Assembly (NCBI GenBank): GCA_963720475.1 | Contig: OY970394.1 | Coordinates: 930,001-994,000, forward strand | Direction of reading: 5' to 3' | Length of the DNA: 64,000 bases | Source: G963720475 sp963720475 | GTDB lineage: Bacteria; Actinomycetota; Thermoleophilia; Solirubrobacterales; Thermoleophilaceae | Program-made: the position numbers and the translations under genes | Part shown: piece by piece, positions 39,459 to 46,300 of the stretch | Position numbering within the stretch: the stretch's first letter is position 1 | Layout: every line of letters begins with the position of its first letter | Notes under the pieces: generated by a model | Told to the model about the DNA's origin: nothing | The model's database searches: none | What the model saw: only the letters and a program-made list of their open reading frames with translations

Positions 39459-39553
39459 GGCGGAGCGTGAAGCGGCATGGTGTCGCGTCCCGTTGCCAAC
39501 GGTGGCGGTCGGGGTCGCTCCTCGGCTGGGGTTCAAGTCCCCCGCGCTCCGCC
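39459..39553 (+). ncRNA. tRNA-like structured RNA candidate (long-variable-arm class)
   Basis: The ends pair as GGCGGAGCG/CGCTCCGCC, a 9-bp perfect stem. Inside is a tRNA-quality T arm: GGGG-TTCAAGT-CCCC (39528-39542), directly preceded by a 7-bp hairpin GTCGGGG-TCGCT-CCTCGGC like a class II variable arm. The acceptor can also be read as 7 bp (GGAGCGT/GCGCTCC) with a G discriminator, as in tRNA-Ser. The anticodon arm does not fit: CCGTT-GCC-AACGG has a three-base loop, and the D arm is only GCG/CGC. So it is not a normal tRNA. A degenerate tRNA, a tRNA mimic or a remnant are possible. Confidence 0.4.
39510..39526 (+). repeat. Copy 1 of a 17-nt hairpin repeat
   Basis: CGGGGTCGCTCCTCGGC; recurs at 39627-39643 with one T-to-C difference. 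In both places flanking bases complete a 6-7 bp stem around the loop TCGCT. Confidence 0.6.
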
Positions 39554-39626
39554 GACTCGCCGGGGACGGTTCGTGGCCAGGATCGTCCGCCGGCGTGCTA
39601 CCTTCGAACCAGTTGGCGACGGGGCC

Positions 39627-39643
39627 CGGGGTCGCTCCCCGGC
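39627..39643 (+). repeat. Copy 2 of the 17-nt hairpin repeat
   Basis: CGGGGTCGCTCCCCGGC. Here the stem is CCGGGG/CCCCGG (39626-39631/39637-39642), nested within TGCTAC/GTAGCA. Confidence 0.6.
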
Positions 39644-39650
39644 CGTAGCA

Positions 39651-39676
39651 GACGACCCGCTACGAGGCGGGTCGTC
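39651..39676 (+). terminator. 10-bp terminator-like hairpin
   Basis: GACGACCCGC-TACGAG-GCGGGTCGTC is a perfect 10-bp stem with a 6-nt loop, followed by GCGGTTCTT without a strong U-tract. It would end a plus-strand RNA from the structured segment, or a minus-strand transcript after the MpaB-like gene. Confidence 0.55.
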
Positions 39677-39767
39677 GCGGTTCTTGGGCTAGGCGGCGTC
39701 CGCCCGCAGCGGGTGGTCGGCCGGCATCGAGCCGAAGACCGGCTTGCCCCTCTCGATCCTCACCTTC

Positions 39768-40652
39768 TCAGCCGTCGGCGACGTCGTCGAAGTACCTCGT
39801 GTTGTCGCCGACCCGCAGGCCCTCGGGTGTGAGCGGCCGGGCGGCACGGGTCGCAGCCACCACCGCTCGGAAGACCGACTGGTCGCTTCGCGTCCAGCCG
39901 ACGCGGTAGTGCTCCCGTACGCGCGGCGGCAGCGACCCCCGCATCACGAGGTTGTGCACCTTCATCGCCGGCCAGCCGCTCGGCCGCACAGGGATGTGGA
40001 ACATCACGGCTCCGCCGACCTCGCGCGCCTCGTTGGTCAAGAACGACTCGGGTCCGTTCACCCGCGCGTCGAACCACTGCTTGAACTCCTCGTACGAGTC
40101 GGGAGCGACCTCACCAGGCATCCCGAACAGCTCGCCGAAGCGGACGTAGTCGGCCCAGAACTCGTCGAGCTCTCGGGGTGAGAGCTTCTCGACGAACAGC
40201 TCGTAGAAGTAGCGCGCCGAGTCGGCCGCCACGGCGATCGTCCACAGCATCTGGTCGGGGTCGAAGGCGGAGTACTTCGCACCGGCCTTGACCGGTCCCG
40301 CGTCTTCGGGGATCGCACCGCGGACCGACTGGTGCATCTGGTCGACGAGTTTCAGCACGGCGTCGGCGTCGGCCCGCGAGCCGAAGAAGATCTTCTCGAA
40401 CATCTTTCCCGTGCGCGCGAGGCGGTGGAACGGCCGTTCCGGGTCGCGCGTGTGGCGCGCGGTGCCGATGAAGTTCAGCGGCGCTAGTGCGCCGATCCCG
40501 AGCGCCCGCTGCCCGTACATCAAACCGACGATGTGCTCTTCCTGCAGCCGGCGGAGCATCGAGCGCCCGCGGGGGAAGTACCCCTCGTCGCGAACGCTGG
40601 CGGGGGCGGTGGTGCTGAGCTCGGTGACGCTGATCGCTTCCATTGGCTCCAT
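39768..40652 (-). CDS. Oxygenase MpaB-family (DUF2236) protein
   Basis: A 294-residue helical protein of the MpaB/latex-clearing-protein-like family, several members of which bind b-type heme. Family features are REEHIVGLMYGQRALGIGALAP near the N-terminus (here EEHIVGLMYGQRAL), NFIGTARHTRDPERPFHRLARTG (candidate heme-ligand His), and DQMLWTIAVAADSARYFYELF. The substrate is unknown. ATG at 40652 was chosen because GGGGTAGG precedes it; ATG at 40673 is an alternative. It is a single gene flanked by the structured segment and a VOC gene. Confidence 0.78.
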   Translation of the reverse strand: MEPMEAISVTELSTTAPASVRDEGYFPRGRSMLRRLQEEHIVGLMYGQRALGIGALAPLNFIGTARHTRDPERPFHRLARTGKMFEKIFFGSRADADAVLKLVDQMHQSVRGAIPEDAGPVKAGAKYSAFDPDQMLWTIAVAADSARYFYELFVEKLSPRELDEFWADYVRFGELFGMPGEVAPDSYEEFKQWFDARVNGPESFLTNEAREVGGAVMFHIPVRPSGWPAMKVHNLVMRGSLPPRVREHYRVGWTRSDQSVFRAVVAATRAARPLTPEGLRVGDNTRYFDDVADG

Positions 40653-40699
40653 GGACGACCTACCCCGAAGCATAGCGTCTGGTAACGACTGTTTCCAGA

Positions 40700-41317
40700 T
40701 TACGGGTCAGGTGTGATGAAGGCAATCGGGAGGCCGAGCTCGGCCTCCCGCCGGACGGTCACGATCCGGCGTCCCGGCTGCACCGCGTCCTTCGGGGTCC
40801 CGACCAGCCCGCCGAGCGAGCCGGCGAGCTGGTCGACGTCGGGCACGATGCAGACCAGACCCCAGAAACGCGCCGGCGCGTCGGGTTCGGCGCGGGTGTG
40901 CGATCCCTCCACCACCTCGAGGATGACCTCGCCGAGGCGGAAGAACCCCTGCCGCAGGATCTCGTCGCCCTCGCCGACCTCGCGCACCCGCCGCCGGGCG
41001 ATCCCGACGCCCTCGCAGGCCGCGGTCGTTCGCTCGAGGTCGGGCGTCAGCACGACCACGTGATCGATCCGCGTCGCGCGGTTCGGGTGGTCAAGCTCAT
41101 CGGCCGGCGAGATCGGGCCGCTCGGCGGCAGCCCGTCGATCTCGACGCCTTCCCGGTCGAGCGACCACCCGACGATCCCGCCCCCGGCGCCGGCACCCGC
41201 CAACTCCACGGTCACGGCGCCGATCCGCGTCTTCCCGTCTTCGACGGCGAAGCCGGCCGCGCGCCAGCCATCGGCCTCGGCGGCGAGCGTCAGGCCGGTG
41301 AGCGTCGGCGCCTCCAC
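40700..41317 (-). CDS. VOC (glyoxalase/bleomycin-resistance fold) family protein
   Basis: A 205-residue protein whose second half is a recognisable VOC module: RIDHVVVLTPDLERTTAACEGVG (first beta strand with metal-ligand His), FFRLGEVILEVVEG (Glu ligand) and FWGLVCIVPDVDQLAGSLGGL. It matches the Glyoxalase-like tandem arrangement with a degenerate first module. It could be a metal-dependent lyase/dioxygenase or a binding protein. It starts at GTG, divergent from the patatin gene 20 bp away, so the two may share a regulatory region. Confidence 0.78.
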   Translation of the reverse strand: MEAPTLTGLTLAAEADGWRAAGFAVEDGKTRIGAVTVELAGAGAGGGIVGWSLDREGVEIDGLPPSGPISPADELDHPNRATRIDHVVVLTPDLERTTAACEGVGIARRRVREVGEGDEILRQGFFRLGEVILEVVEGSHTRAEPDAPARFWGLVCIVPDVDQLAGSLGGLVGTPKDAVQPGRRIVTVRREAELGLPIAFITPDP

Positions 41318-41337
41318 GAGCCTGAGATGATCGCAGC

Positions 41338-43137
41338 GTGGCGAGCATGAAGACCGACTCCGAGGCGGTCCTCGCCGCGACAGCGGTCTTCGAGGACCTC
41401 GACGGCGATGCGATCGCCGCTCTCGCAGCGCTCGCCGAGCCGCGCCCGCTCCGCTGCGGCGAGGTTCTCTATCGGGCGGGGGACCCGTCGGTGCGCTTTT
41501 GCGTCGTGGCGAGCGGGAGGTTGCGGGTCACGGCCGGCGGTGCGCTCGTCGGCTATGTCGGCCGCAGCGAGCCGGTCGGCGAGATGGGCGTTGTCGTCGG
41601 CGAGCCGCGTACCTCGACCGTCGAGGCCGTGCGCGACTCGACCGTGCTCGGCTTCGACGGCGAACGGCTGCTCGACTTCCTCGACGAGCATCCGGGCGCG
41701 TTGCTGAAGCTGAGCCGCCTGATGATCGGCCGTCTGCGGGAGCAGGGCCGCGAGCGGCTGCGTGGAGCTACGGAGGAGCAGGGCACGATCGCGCTCATTC
41801 CCACTTCACCCGAGGTTCCGGGGATGGAGCTCGCCGAGGCACTCGTGCGCCGCCTCGCGGGCTGGCCCGAGGCGCGCCTGATCACGGGTGCGCACGTGGA
41901 CGCGGCGCTCGGCGAGGGGATCGCGGGCTCCTCCCTCGACGACGGCGAGGCGACCGCGCGCCTGTCGCGCTGGCTCGCAGAGCTCGAGGGCCGCCACCGC
42001 TACATCGTGTTCGCGGCCGCCGGCGACGACGACGCATGGGCACTCCGCTGCCTCCATAACGCCGACCGCGTGCTCGTGCTCGCCGAGGCGAGCGCCGAGC
42101 CCGCGGGCGTCCCGGTGCTCGAGGAGCTGCGCGCAGGTGGGCTGGTGGCGCCGGTCGAGCTCGTCCTCCTGCGTAGCGAGGGCGATCCTTCGCCGCACAC
42201 GCTCGCCTGGCGCGAGCACACCGGCGCGCGCGCCCATTACTTCATCCACCCCTGGGACGAGCGCGAGCTCGCCTCGTTCGCGCGCCAGGTCGCGGGCCGC
42301 GGCGTCGGCCTCGTCCTTGGCGGCGGCGGCGCGCGCGGGTTCGCGCACATCGGGTTGCTGCGCGCGCTCGAGGAGCTCGCGATCCCGGTCGACCTGATCG
42401 GCGGTACGAGCATGGGCGCTTTCATAGGTGCGCTGCTGGCCTGCGGGCTCGACTCGACCGAGATCGCGCACACGGCGCGGGCGACCTTCGTCACCCGCAA
42501 CTACCTCAACGACTACGCGCTGCCGAGGGTCTCGCTGATCCGGGGAAGACGCTTCGCGGCCCGCCTGAACGACGTCTTCGAGGAGCGGCAGATCGAGGAG
42601 CTCCGGCGAACGTACTTCTGCGTCTCGACGAACCTCACCACCGGCGCGACCGTGGTGCACGACCGTGGGCCGCTGTTCGCGTGGGTCGGGACGAGCATGT
42701 CCATCCCCGGGTTCGCGCCGCCGGTCGCGTACGAGGGAGAGCTGCTCTGCGACGGCGGCGTGGTCGACAACCTCCCGACCGACGTCATGCAGAGCCTCGA
42801 GCGCGGGCCGGTGCTGGCGTCGAACGTGAGCACGGAAGGGGACATCTCAGCGCCGGGCCAGGGAATCGGGCTGCCCGATGCAGAGGCGTTGCTGAACCGA
42901 CGGGGGAGGAACGGACTGCCGCGGCTGAACGAGATCCTCGTCCGCAGCGCGACGCTGACCAGCGCCACGAGCGTCGCGCGGGCGGTCGAGCGGGCCGACG
43001 TCTACGTCCGCATGCCCTCGCAGGACTTCGGCCTCTTCGACTGGAAGCGGATCGACGAGCTCGTCGATCTCGGCTATCGGCACGCGATCGAGCAGCTCGA
43101 ACCACTGCGCGACAAGCTCGCGCCCGCCGCCGCCTAG
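41338..43137 (+). CDS. Cyclic-nucleotide-binding domain fused to patatin-like phospholipase (NTE/RssA type)
   Basis: A 599-residue fusion. Residues ~15-130 form a cNMP-binding domain (VFEDLDGDAIAALAALAEPRPLRCGEVLYRAGD, then GEMGVVVGEPRTSTVEAV). Residues ~150-310 match the nucleotide-binding-like middle region seen in NTE-type proteins. Residues ~320-500 are the patatin domain with GGGGARGFAHIG (oxyanion hole), GTSMGA (catalytic Ser) and DGGVVDNLP (catalytic Asp). It resembles eukaryotic neuropathy-target-esterase architecture without the membrane anchor. GTG at 41338 or ATG at 41347 could be the start. The predicted role is cNMP-modulated lysophospholipid hydrolysis. Confidence 0.88.
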   Translation: MASMKTDSEAVLAATAVFEDLDGDAIAALAALAEPRPLRCGEVLYRAGDPSVRFCVVASGRLRVTAGGALVGYVGRSEPVGEMGVVVGEPRTSTVEAVRDSTVLGFDGERLLDFLDEHPGALLKLSRLMIGRLREQGRERLRGATEEQGTIALIPTSPEVPGMELAEALVRRLAGWPEARLITGAHVDAALGEGIAGSSLDDGEATARLSRWLAELEGRHRYIVFAAAGDDDAWALRCLHNADRVLVLAEASAEPAGVPVLEELRAGGLVAPVELVLLRSEGDPSPHTLAWREHTGARAHYFIHPWDERELASFARQVAGRGVGLVLGGGGARGFAHIGLLRALEELAIPVDLIGGTSMGAFIGALLACGLDSTEIAHTARATFVTRNYLNDYALPRVSLIRGRRFAARLNDVFEERQIEELRRTYFCVSTNLTTGATVVHDRGPLFAWVGTSMSIPGFAPPVAYEGELLCDGGVVDNLPTDVMQSLERGPVLASNVSTEGDISAPGQGIGLPDAEALLNRRGRNGLPRLNEILVRSATLTSATSVARAVERADVYVRMPSQDFGLFDWKRIDELVDLGYRHAIEQLEPLRDKLAPAAA

Positions 43138-44300
43138 AAGCGCGCGCCCACGCCTGCCGCAGCCGCGCGCTCGGCGATCCGGCCGAGCAGGTCGGCGTCC
43201 ACCTCGCCGAGCCGGCGCGCGATCCCGGCGAACTCCTCTTGCTTCGCCGCCGGCATGCGACCGACGAGGTCCAGCAGCGTGTTCCACGCCTCGCCCATCA
43301 GCGCGGCGTCGGCGGCGTTCTCGAGCGTCGCGAACGGCCGCTTGGCGATCACCCCGGCGACAGCGACGCGGTTGTCGTCGTCCATCAGCTCAATCATCGG
43401 CAACAGGATTCCCCACAGTCGCCGCTCGTCGGCAGCCGCGATGATCCGCTCCTGGACGGCCGGCTCGCGGAGGATGGACAGGTTGACCGCCTTCTCGCGC
43501 GCGTCCGGAGACATCGCGGCGACCACCGGCATCATCTCTCCCCACAGGTCCTGCTCGTGGGCGGCCCGGACGTAGGCGGCGAGCAGCGCTTCGTCCTGTG
43601 CGGCGACCAGATCGCCGAGCGCCCGCTTGTGGCGATAGTTGACGTGGATAAGCAGCGACAGGAGCTCGGCGAGCAGCTCGTCGGTGGGCTCGCCGATCGA
43701 GCGCACGAGGCGGCGGACGCGCTCTTCGGGGATGAGGGCGAAGATGTGGTCGATCAGGTTCTTCGATCCGATGAAGAACGCGACCCTCAACAGGTCACGT
43801 TCATCGGGCACATGGTCGACGAAGTTCTTGATCGCGCCGTCGGTGAGGAAGTCGGCGAACCGGCTGAGCGTCATGTGATCCCCGCGCTCGACCATCACGA
43901 GCGCGACCGCGACGGCCTTCTCGTCCGGCACGGCGTGGAACAGGTCGCGGGTGCGGCGAGGGTCGACGTAGCGGCAGACGTCGGCGAGGAACTCCGGCGG
44001 CAGGCGCTCCGCGACCTCGGCGCCGATTCGCGTCGGCAGCTCGGCGGCGATGCGCGCGGCGATCAGCGGGCCGACGCGGAGGGTCATCCTGGTGAGCGCC
44101 GTCACCGGAAGCCGGCCGACGACACGCGCGAGCCGGCGGAAGACGATCCGGTCCTCGGCGAGCATCTGCTCGTAGATCGCAGCCCTCAGCGCCCGCAGCT
44201 CCTCGGGCGGGAGCGCTTCGAGGAATGCCAGCTCGTCGAGCTCGAGTGCGAGCGTGTCGCTCAGCTTCAGCAGCTCCGAGCGCGTCGCGATCCTAATCAC
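43134..44300 (-). CDS. All-helical repeat protein, MgtE-N/HEAT-like, unknown function
   Basis: A 388-residue soluble protein built of repeated helix pairs (LPPEELRALRAAI, LPPEFLADVCRYVDPRRTRDLF, VPDERDLLRVAFF, IPEERVRRLVRSI). The repeats recall the intracellular MgtE N-domain or HEAT repeats used as scaffolds. No catalytic residues are evident. Its GTG start overlaps the TGA of the 74-residue gene upstream and its stop overlaps the end of the convergent patatin gene by 4 bp. A complex with the small partner is plausible but inferred. Confidence 0.65.
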   Translation of the reverse strand: MIRIATRSELLKLSDTLALELDELAFLEALPPEELRALRAAIYEQMLAEDRIVFRRLARVVGRLPVTALTRMTLRVGPLIAARIAAELPTRIGAEVAERLPPEFLADVCRYVDPRRTRDLFHAVPDEKAVAVALVMVERGDHMTLSRFADFLTDGAIKNFVDHVPDERDLLRVAFFIGSKNLIDHIFALIPEERVRRLVRSIGEPTDELLAELLSLLIHVNYRHKRALGDLVAAQDEALLAAYVRAAHEQDLWGEMMPVVAAMSPDAREKAVNLSILREPAVQERIIAAADERRLWGILLPMIELMDDDNRVAVAGVIAKRPFATLENAADAALMGEAWNTLLDLVGRMPAAKQEEFAGIARRLGEVDADLLGRIAERAAAAGVGARF

Positions 44301-44521
44301 GGCGCCCGGCTCCGCAGGATCGTTCGCGCCGCCGAGCCGGGAAGCGACGGGATCGCCTTGGCGAACGCCGCATCCAGCTCCTCGCGGTAGGCGACCTCCG
44401 CCGCTTCGATCGCCCGGCTGAGGAGCTCGATCTCGTCGGGAGACAGGCGGCCGAACGCGGGCAGCGCAGTCGGCGGTCGGCCGACCTGGGCGGCGAGCTG
44501 TTCGAGCGTTCGCGCCGGCAT
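44297..44521 (-). CDS. Small hypothetical protein
   Basis: A 74-residue helical protein (ARTLEQLAAQVGRPPTALPAFGRLS, then DEIELLSRAIEAAEVAYREELD). It begins at ATG 44521, 13 bp after the enoyl-CoA hydratase gene, and overlaps the helical-repeat gene. Codon usage matches its neighbours. No motif is recognised; position suggests a three-gene unit with the hydratase and the repeat protein. Confidence 0.55.
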   Translation of the reverse strand: MPARTLEQLAAQVGRPPTALPAFGRLSPDEIELLSRAIEAAEVAYREELDAAFAKAIPSLPGSAARTILRSRAP

Positions 44522-44534
44522 CGTCGCGGGCGGG

Positions 44535-45284
44535 TCAGCCCTCGAGGATGCCGGCGGTGGCGTCGGCGGTCTCCTCGCCGACCCAGTTCGCGAGCAGCGG
44601 ATCGTCTCCCTCGCGCACGACGCGGAGTGCCTCGTCGGCGGTCTCGCCCCTGACCTGGCGCTTGACCTGGGCGTAGGCCCCGAGCGGAAGCTGGGCGAAC
44701 TCGGCGGCAACGGTGAGCGCGCGCTCTTCGACCGCATCCGGTGCCGCGAGCTCGTCGACGACCCCGAGCTCGAGCGCGCGCTGCGGATCGATCAGTTCCG
44801 CGCCGAGGGTGAGGATGCGGGTGGCCTGTGGCGACAGCTCCGCGCGCACGACGGCGAGCGCGACCGCGGGATAGGGGAGGCCGGCCCTCAGCTCCGTGAG
44901 CCCCAGCTTGCCTTCGGTCGATCCGACGCGGTAGTCGGCGCACAGCGCGAGGATCAGTCCGCCTGCGATCGCGTGGCCGTTGACGGCTGCGACCAGCGGC
45001 CGCTCGAGCGCGTAGAGCGTCGCGAACAGGCGGTTGATCCCGGTGACCATCCCCCGCTGACCCTCCGCATCGAGGTTCGGAACGACCTTCAGGTCGGCGC
45101 CCGCCGAGAAGAACCCTTCGCGACCGGTGATCACGAGCGCCTTGGCGCCGCTGCCGGCGATCGCCTCGAGCGTGTCCGGGATCTCGTTCAGCAACTCGAC
45201 GTCGAGCGCGTTGGCCGGCGGCCGGTCGACCCGGATGACCCCGACATCGCCGCGGTCTTCGACGGTGACATGCGGGCCGGGCAT
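44535..45284 (-). CDS. Enoyl-CoA hydratase/isomerase family (crotonase)
   Basis: A 249-residue crotonase-fold enzyme for acyl-CoA substrates. Oxyanion-hole elements are GFFSAGADLK and GHAIAGGLILALCADYRVG; a catalytic-position Glu is retained in LGLTELRAGLPYPAV, consistent with hydratase activity. The downstream acid of two-Glu hydratases is not clear, so another crotonase reaction is possible. ATG at 45284 is preferred over the TTG two codons upstream; a TAGGGT box lies 9 nt before it. tRNA-Glu lies just upstream on the same strand. Confidence 0.85.
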   Translation of the reverse strand: MPGPHVTVEDRGDVGVIRVDRPPANALDVELLNEIPDTLEAIAGSGAKALVITGREGFFSAGADLKVVPNLDAEGQRGMVTGINRLFATLYALERPLVAAVNGHAIAGGLILALCADYRVGSTEGKLGLTELRAGLPYPAVALAVVRAELSPQATRILTLGAELIDPQRALELGVVDELAAPDAVEERALTVAAEFAQLPLGAYAQVKRQVRGETADEALRVVREGDDPLLANWVGEETADATAGILEG

Positions 45285-45315
45285 CGTCAACAGACCCTAT
45301 CCGCGTGCTCGAAGA

Positions 45316-45387
45316 TAGCCCCGGGGAGAATCGAACTCCCGTTTCAGGGATGAAAACCCTGCGTCCTAACCACTGGACGACGGGGCC
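45316..45387 (-). tRNA. tRNA-Glu (anticodon UUC)
   Basis: A 72-nt cloverleaf on the minus strand: acceptor GGCCCCG/CGGGGCT with the G1-U72 pair common in Glu tRNAs, anticodon stem CAGGG/CCCTG with loop TTTTCAT (anticodon TTC), T arm GGGAG-TTCGATT-CTCCC and discriminator A. CCA is not encoded. Its first 22 nt overlap the open frame of the hydrolase gene upstream. Confidence 0.95.
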
Positions 45388-46151
45388 GCCGCCAGGAGTG
45401 TAGGCAGAGCCCTACTCGGCCGGCAGCCCGACAGGAACTCCGCCACCTCACGCGCGTAGCGCTCGGGCTCGTCGTCGACGACGAAGTGGCCTGCGCCCTC
45501 GATGACCACGAGCCGCGAACCGGGTATCTCGCGTTCGAAGCGCTTCGCCCCGGCGACCGGTGCGAACGCGTCGTCCTCGCCCCAAAGAATTAGCGTGGGC
45601 ACACCGAGCGCGGCGAGCTTGCCGTCGTAGGGCTCGAGCTTCTCGAAGTCGCACGAGCGGTAGTAGTCGAGCACGTTCTGCGAGCGCTCCCCCTCGAACG
45701 ACTTCCAGCACTCGTCGACGGCCTGCTCGTCGAACCCGCTCGAGAGCGACTGCAGCATCCCGCCGAGCGCAGCCCGGTCGATCTGCTCGATCAGCTTTTC
45801 GCCCTCGCCCTCGGTCCGCATCGCCTTCGCCATCCCGTGCCACTTGCCGTCGGGGAAGAAGCCCGACGAGCTGATCACCATCGCGCGCACGGCATCGGGG
45901 TGGTCGCACGCCCAGCGCATCCCGCTGAGCCCGCCCCAGTCGTGCATCACGAGCGCGACGCGCTCGAGACCGAGACTGGTGCGGAAGCGCTCGATCGCCT
46001 CGATCTGGCGCTCCCACGTGCCCGGCGGATCGTTGTCCGAGTCGCCCATCCCCGGCATGTCGAGTGCGATCGCGCGCCAGCCCGACTCGGCGAGTACCGG
46101 CAACACCTCGCGCCACATGTACGAGGACTCCGGGAATCCGTGCAGCAGCAA
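45366..46151 (-). CDS. Alpha/beta hydrolase, HDWG type, with anomalous ends
   Basis: A hydrolase with HGFPESSYMW (oxyanion), VMHDWGGLSG (Asp nucleophile), WGEDDAFAP (acid) and GAGHFVVDDEPE (His), related to haloalkane dehalogenases and to the gene at 15576. The core is intact but both ends are odd. Family-like sequence (GGLAYREARPEG) extends upstream of the TTG at 46151 to about 46229, with no ATG, GTG or TTG available there; only an ATC at 46227-46229. At the 3' end the frame runs through a nonsense-looking tail into tRNA-Glu. An indel near 45420 or a decaying gene would explain it. Confidence 0.75.
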   Translation of the reverse strand: MLLHGFPESSYMWREVLPVLAESGWRAIALDMPGMGDSDNDPPGTWERQIEAIERFRTSLGLERVALVMHDWGGLSGMRWACDHPDAVRAMVISSSGFFPDGKWHGMAKAMRTEGEGEKLIEQIDRAALGGMLQSLSSGFDEQAVDECWKSFEGERSQNVLDYYRSCDFEKLEPYDGKLAALGVPTLILWGEDDAFAPVAGAKRFEREIPGSRLVVIEGAGHFVVDDEPERYAREVAEFLSGCRPSRALPTLLAAAPSSSG

Positions 46152-46300
46152 GGCGACGCCGGACTCGTCCCCCTCCGGCCGCGCCTCGCGATAGGCGAGG
46201 CCCCCTGATGTCGCTACCTCGGCGGCGATGCGCGCACGCTATCCGAAGCGGCCAGCGCCGGATCGGGTGCGCTGCTGTAGCTTGAAACGCGCGGGGAGGG

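Larger units (their letters stand above)
39342..39767. other. 426-bp gene-poor segment with dense RNA-like secondary structure
   Basis: No convincing gene is present. The open frame from 39376 (90 codons) has no family resemblance. A short minus-strand frame (39689-39763, GTG, 24 codons ending PADHPLRADAA) looks codon-like but is too short to judge. Instead the segment holds a tRNA-like fold (39459-39553), a 17-nt element present twice (39510-39526 and 39627-39643, 16/17 identical) that forms hairpins with the same TCGCT loop, an outer inverted repeat TGCTAC/GTAGCA (39596-39601/39645-39650), and a terminator-like stem at 39651-39676. Together they suggest one or two small structured RNAs. Confidence 0.5.

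Noticed and set aside
39459..39553. Selenocysteine tRNA
   Set aside because: Long variable arm and extended acceptor stem were suggestive, but there is no UCA anticodon, no 6-bp D stem and no selA/selB gene in the window.
39360..39690. tmRNA, RNase P RNA or 4.5S RNA
   Set aside because: The conserved 5' tmRNA sequence, tag frame, RNase P core motifs and SRP GGAA tetraloop are not present.
39269..39767. Integration site of a mobile element at tRNA-Lys
   Set aside because: No integrase, direct repeat of the tRNA 3' end or compositional change was found; the T arm at 39528 differs from that of tRNA-Lys.
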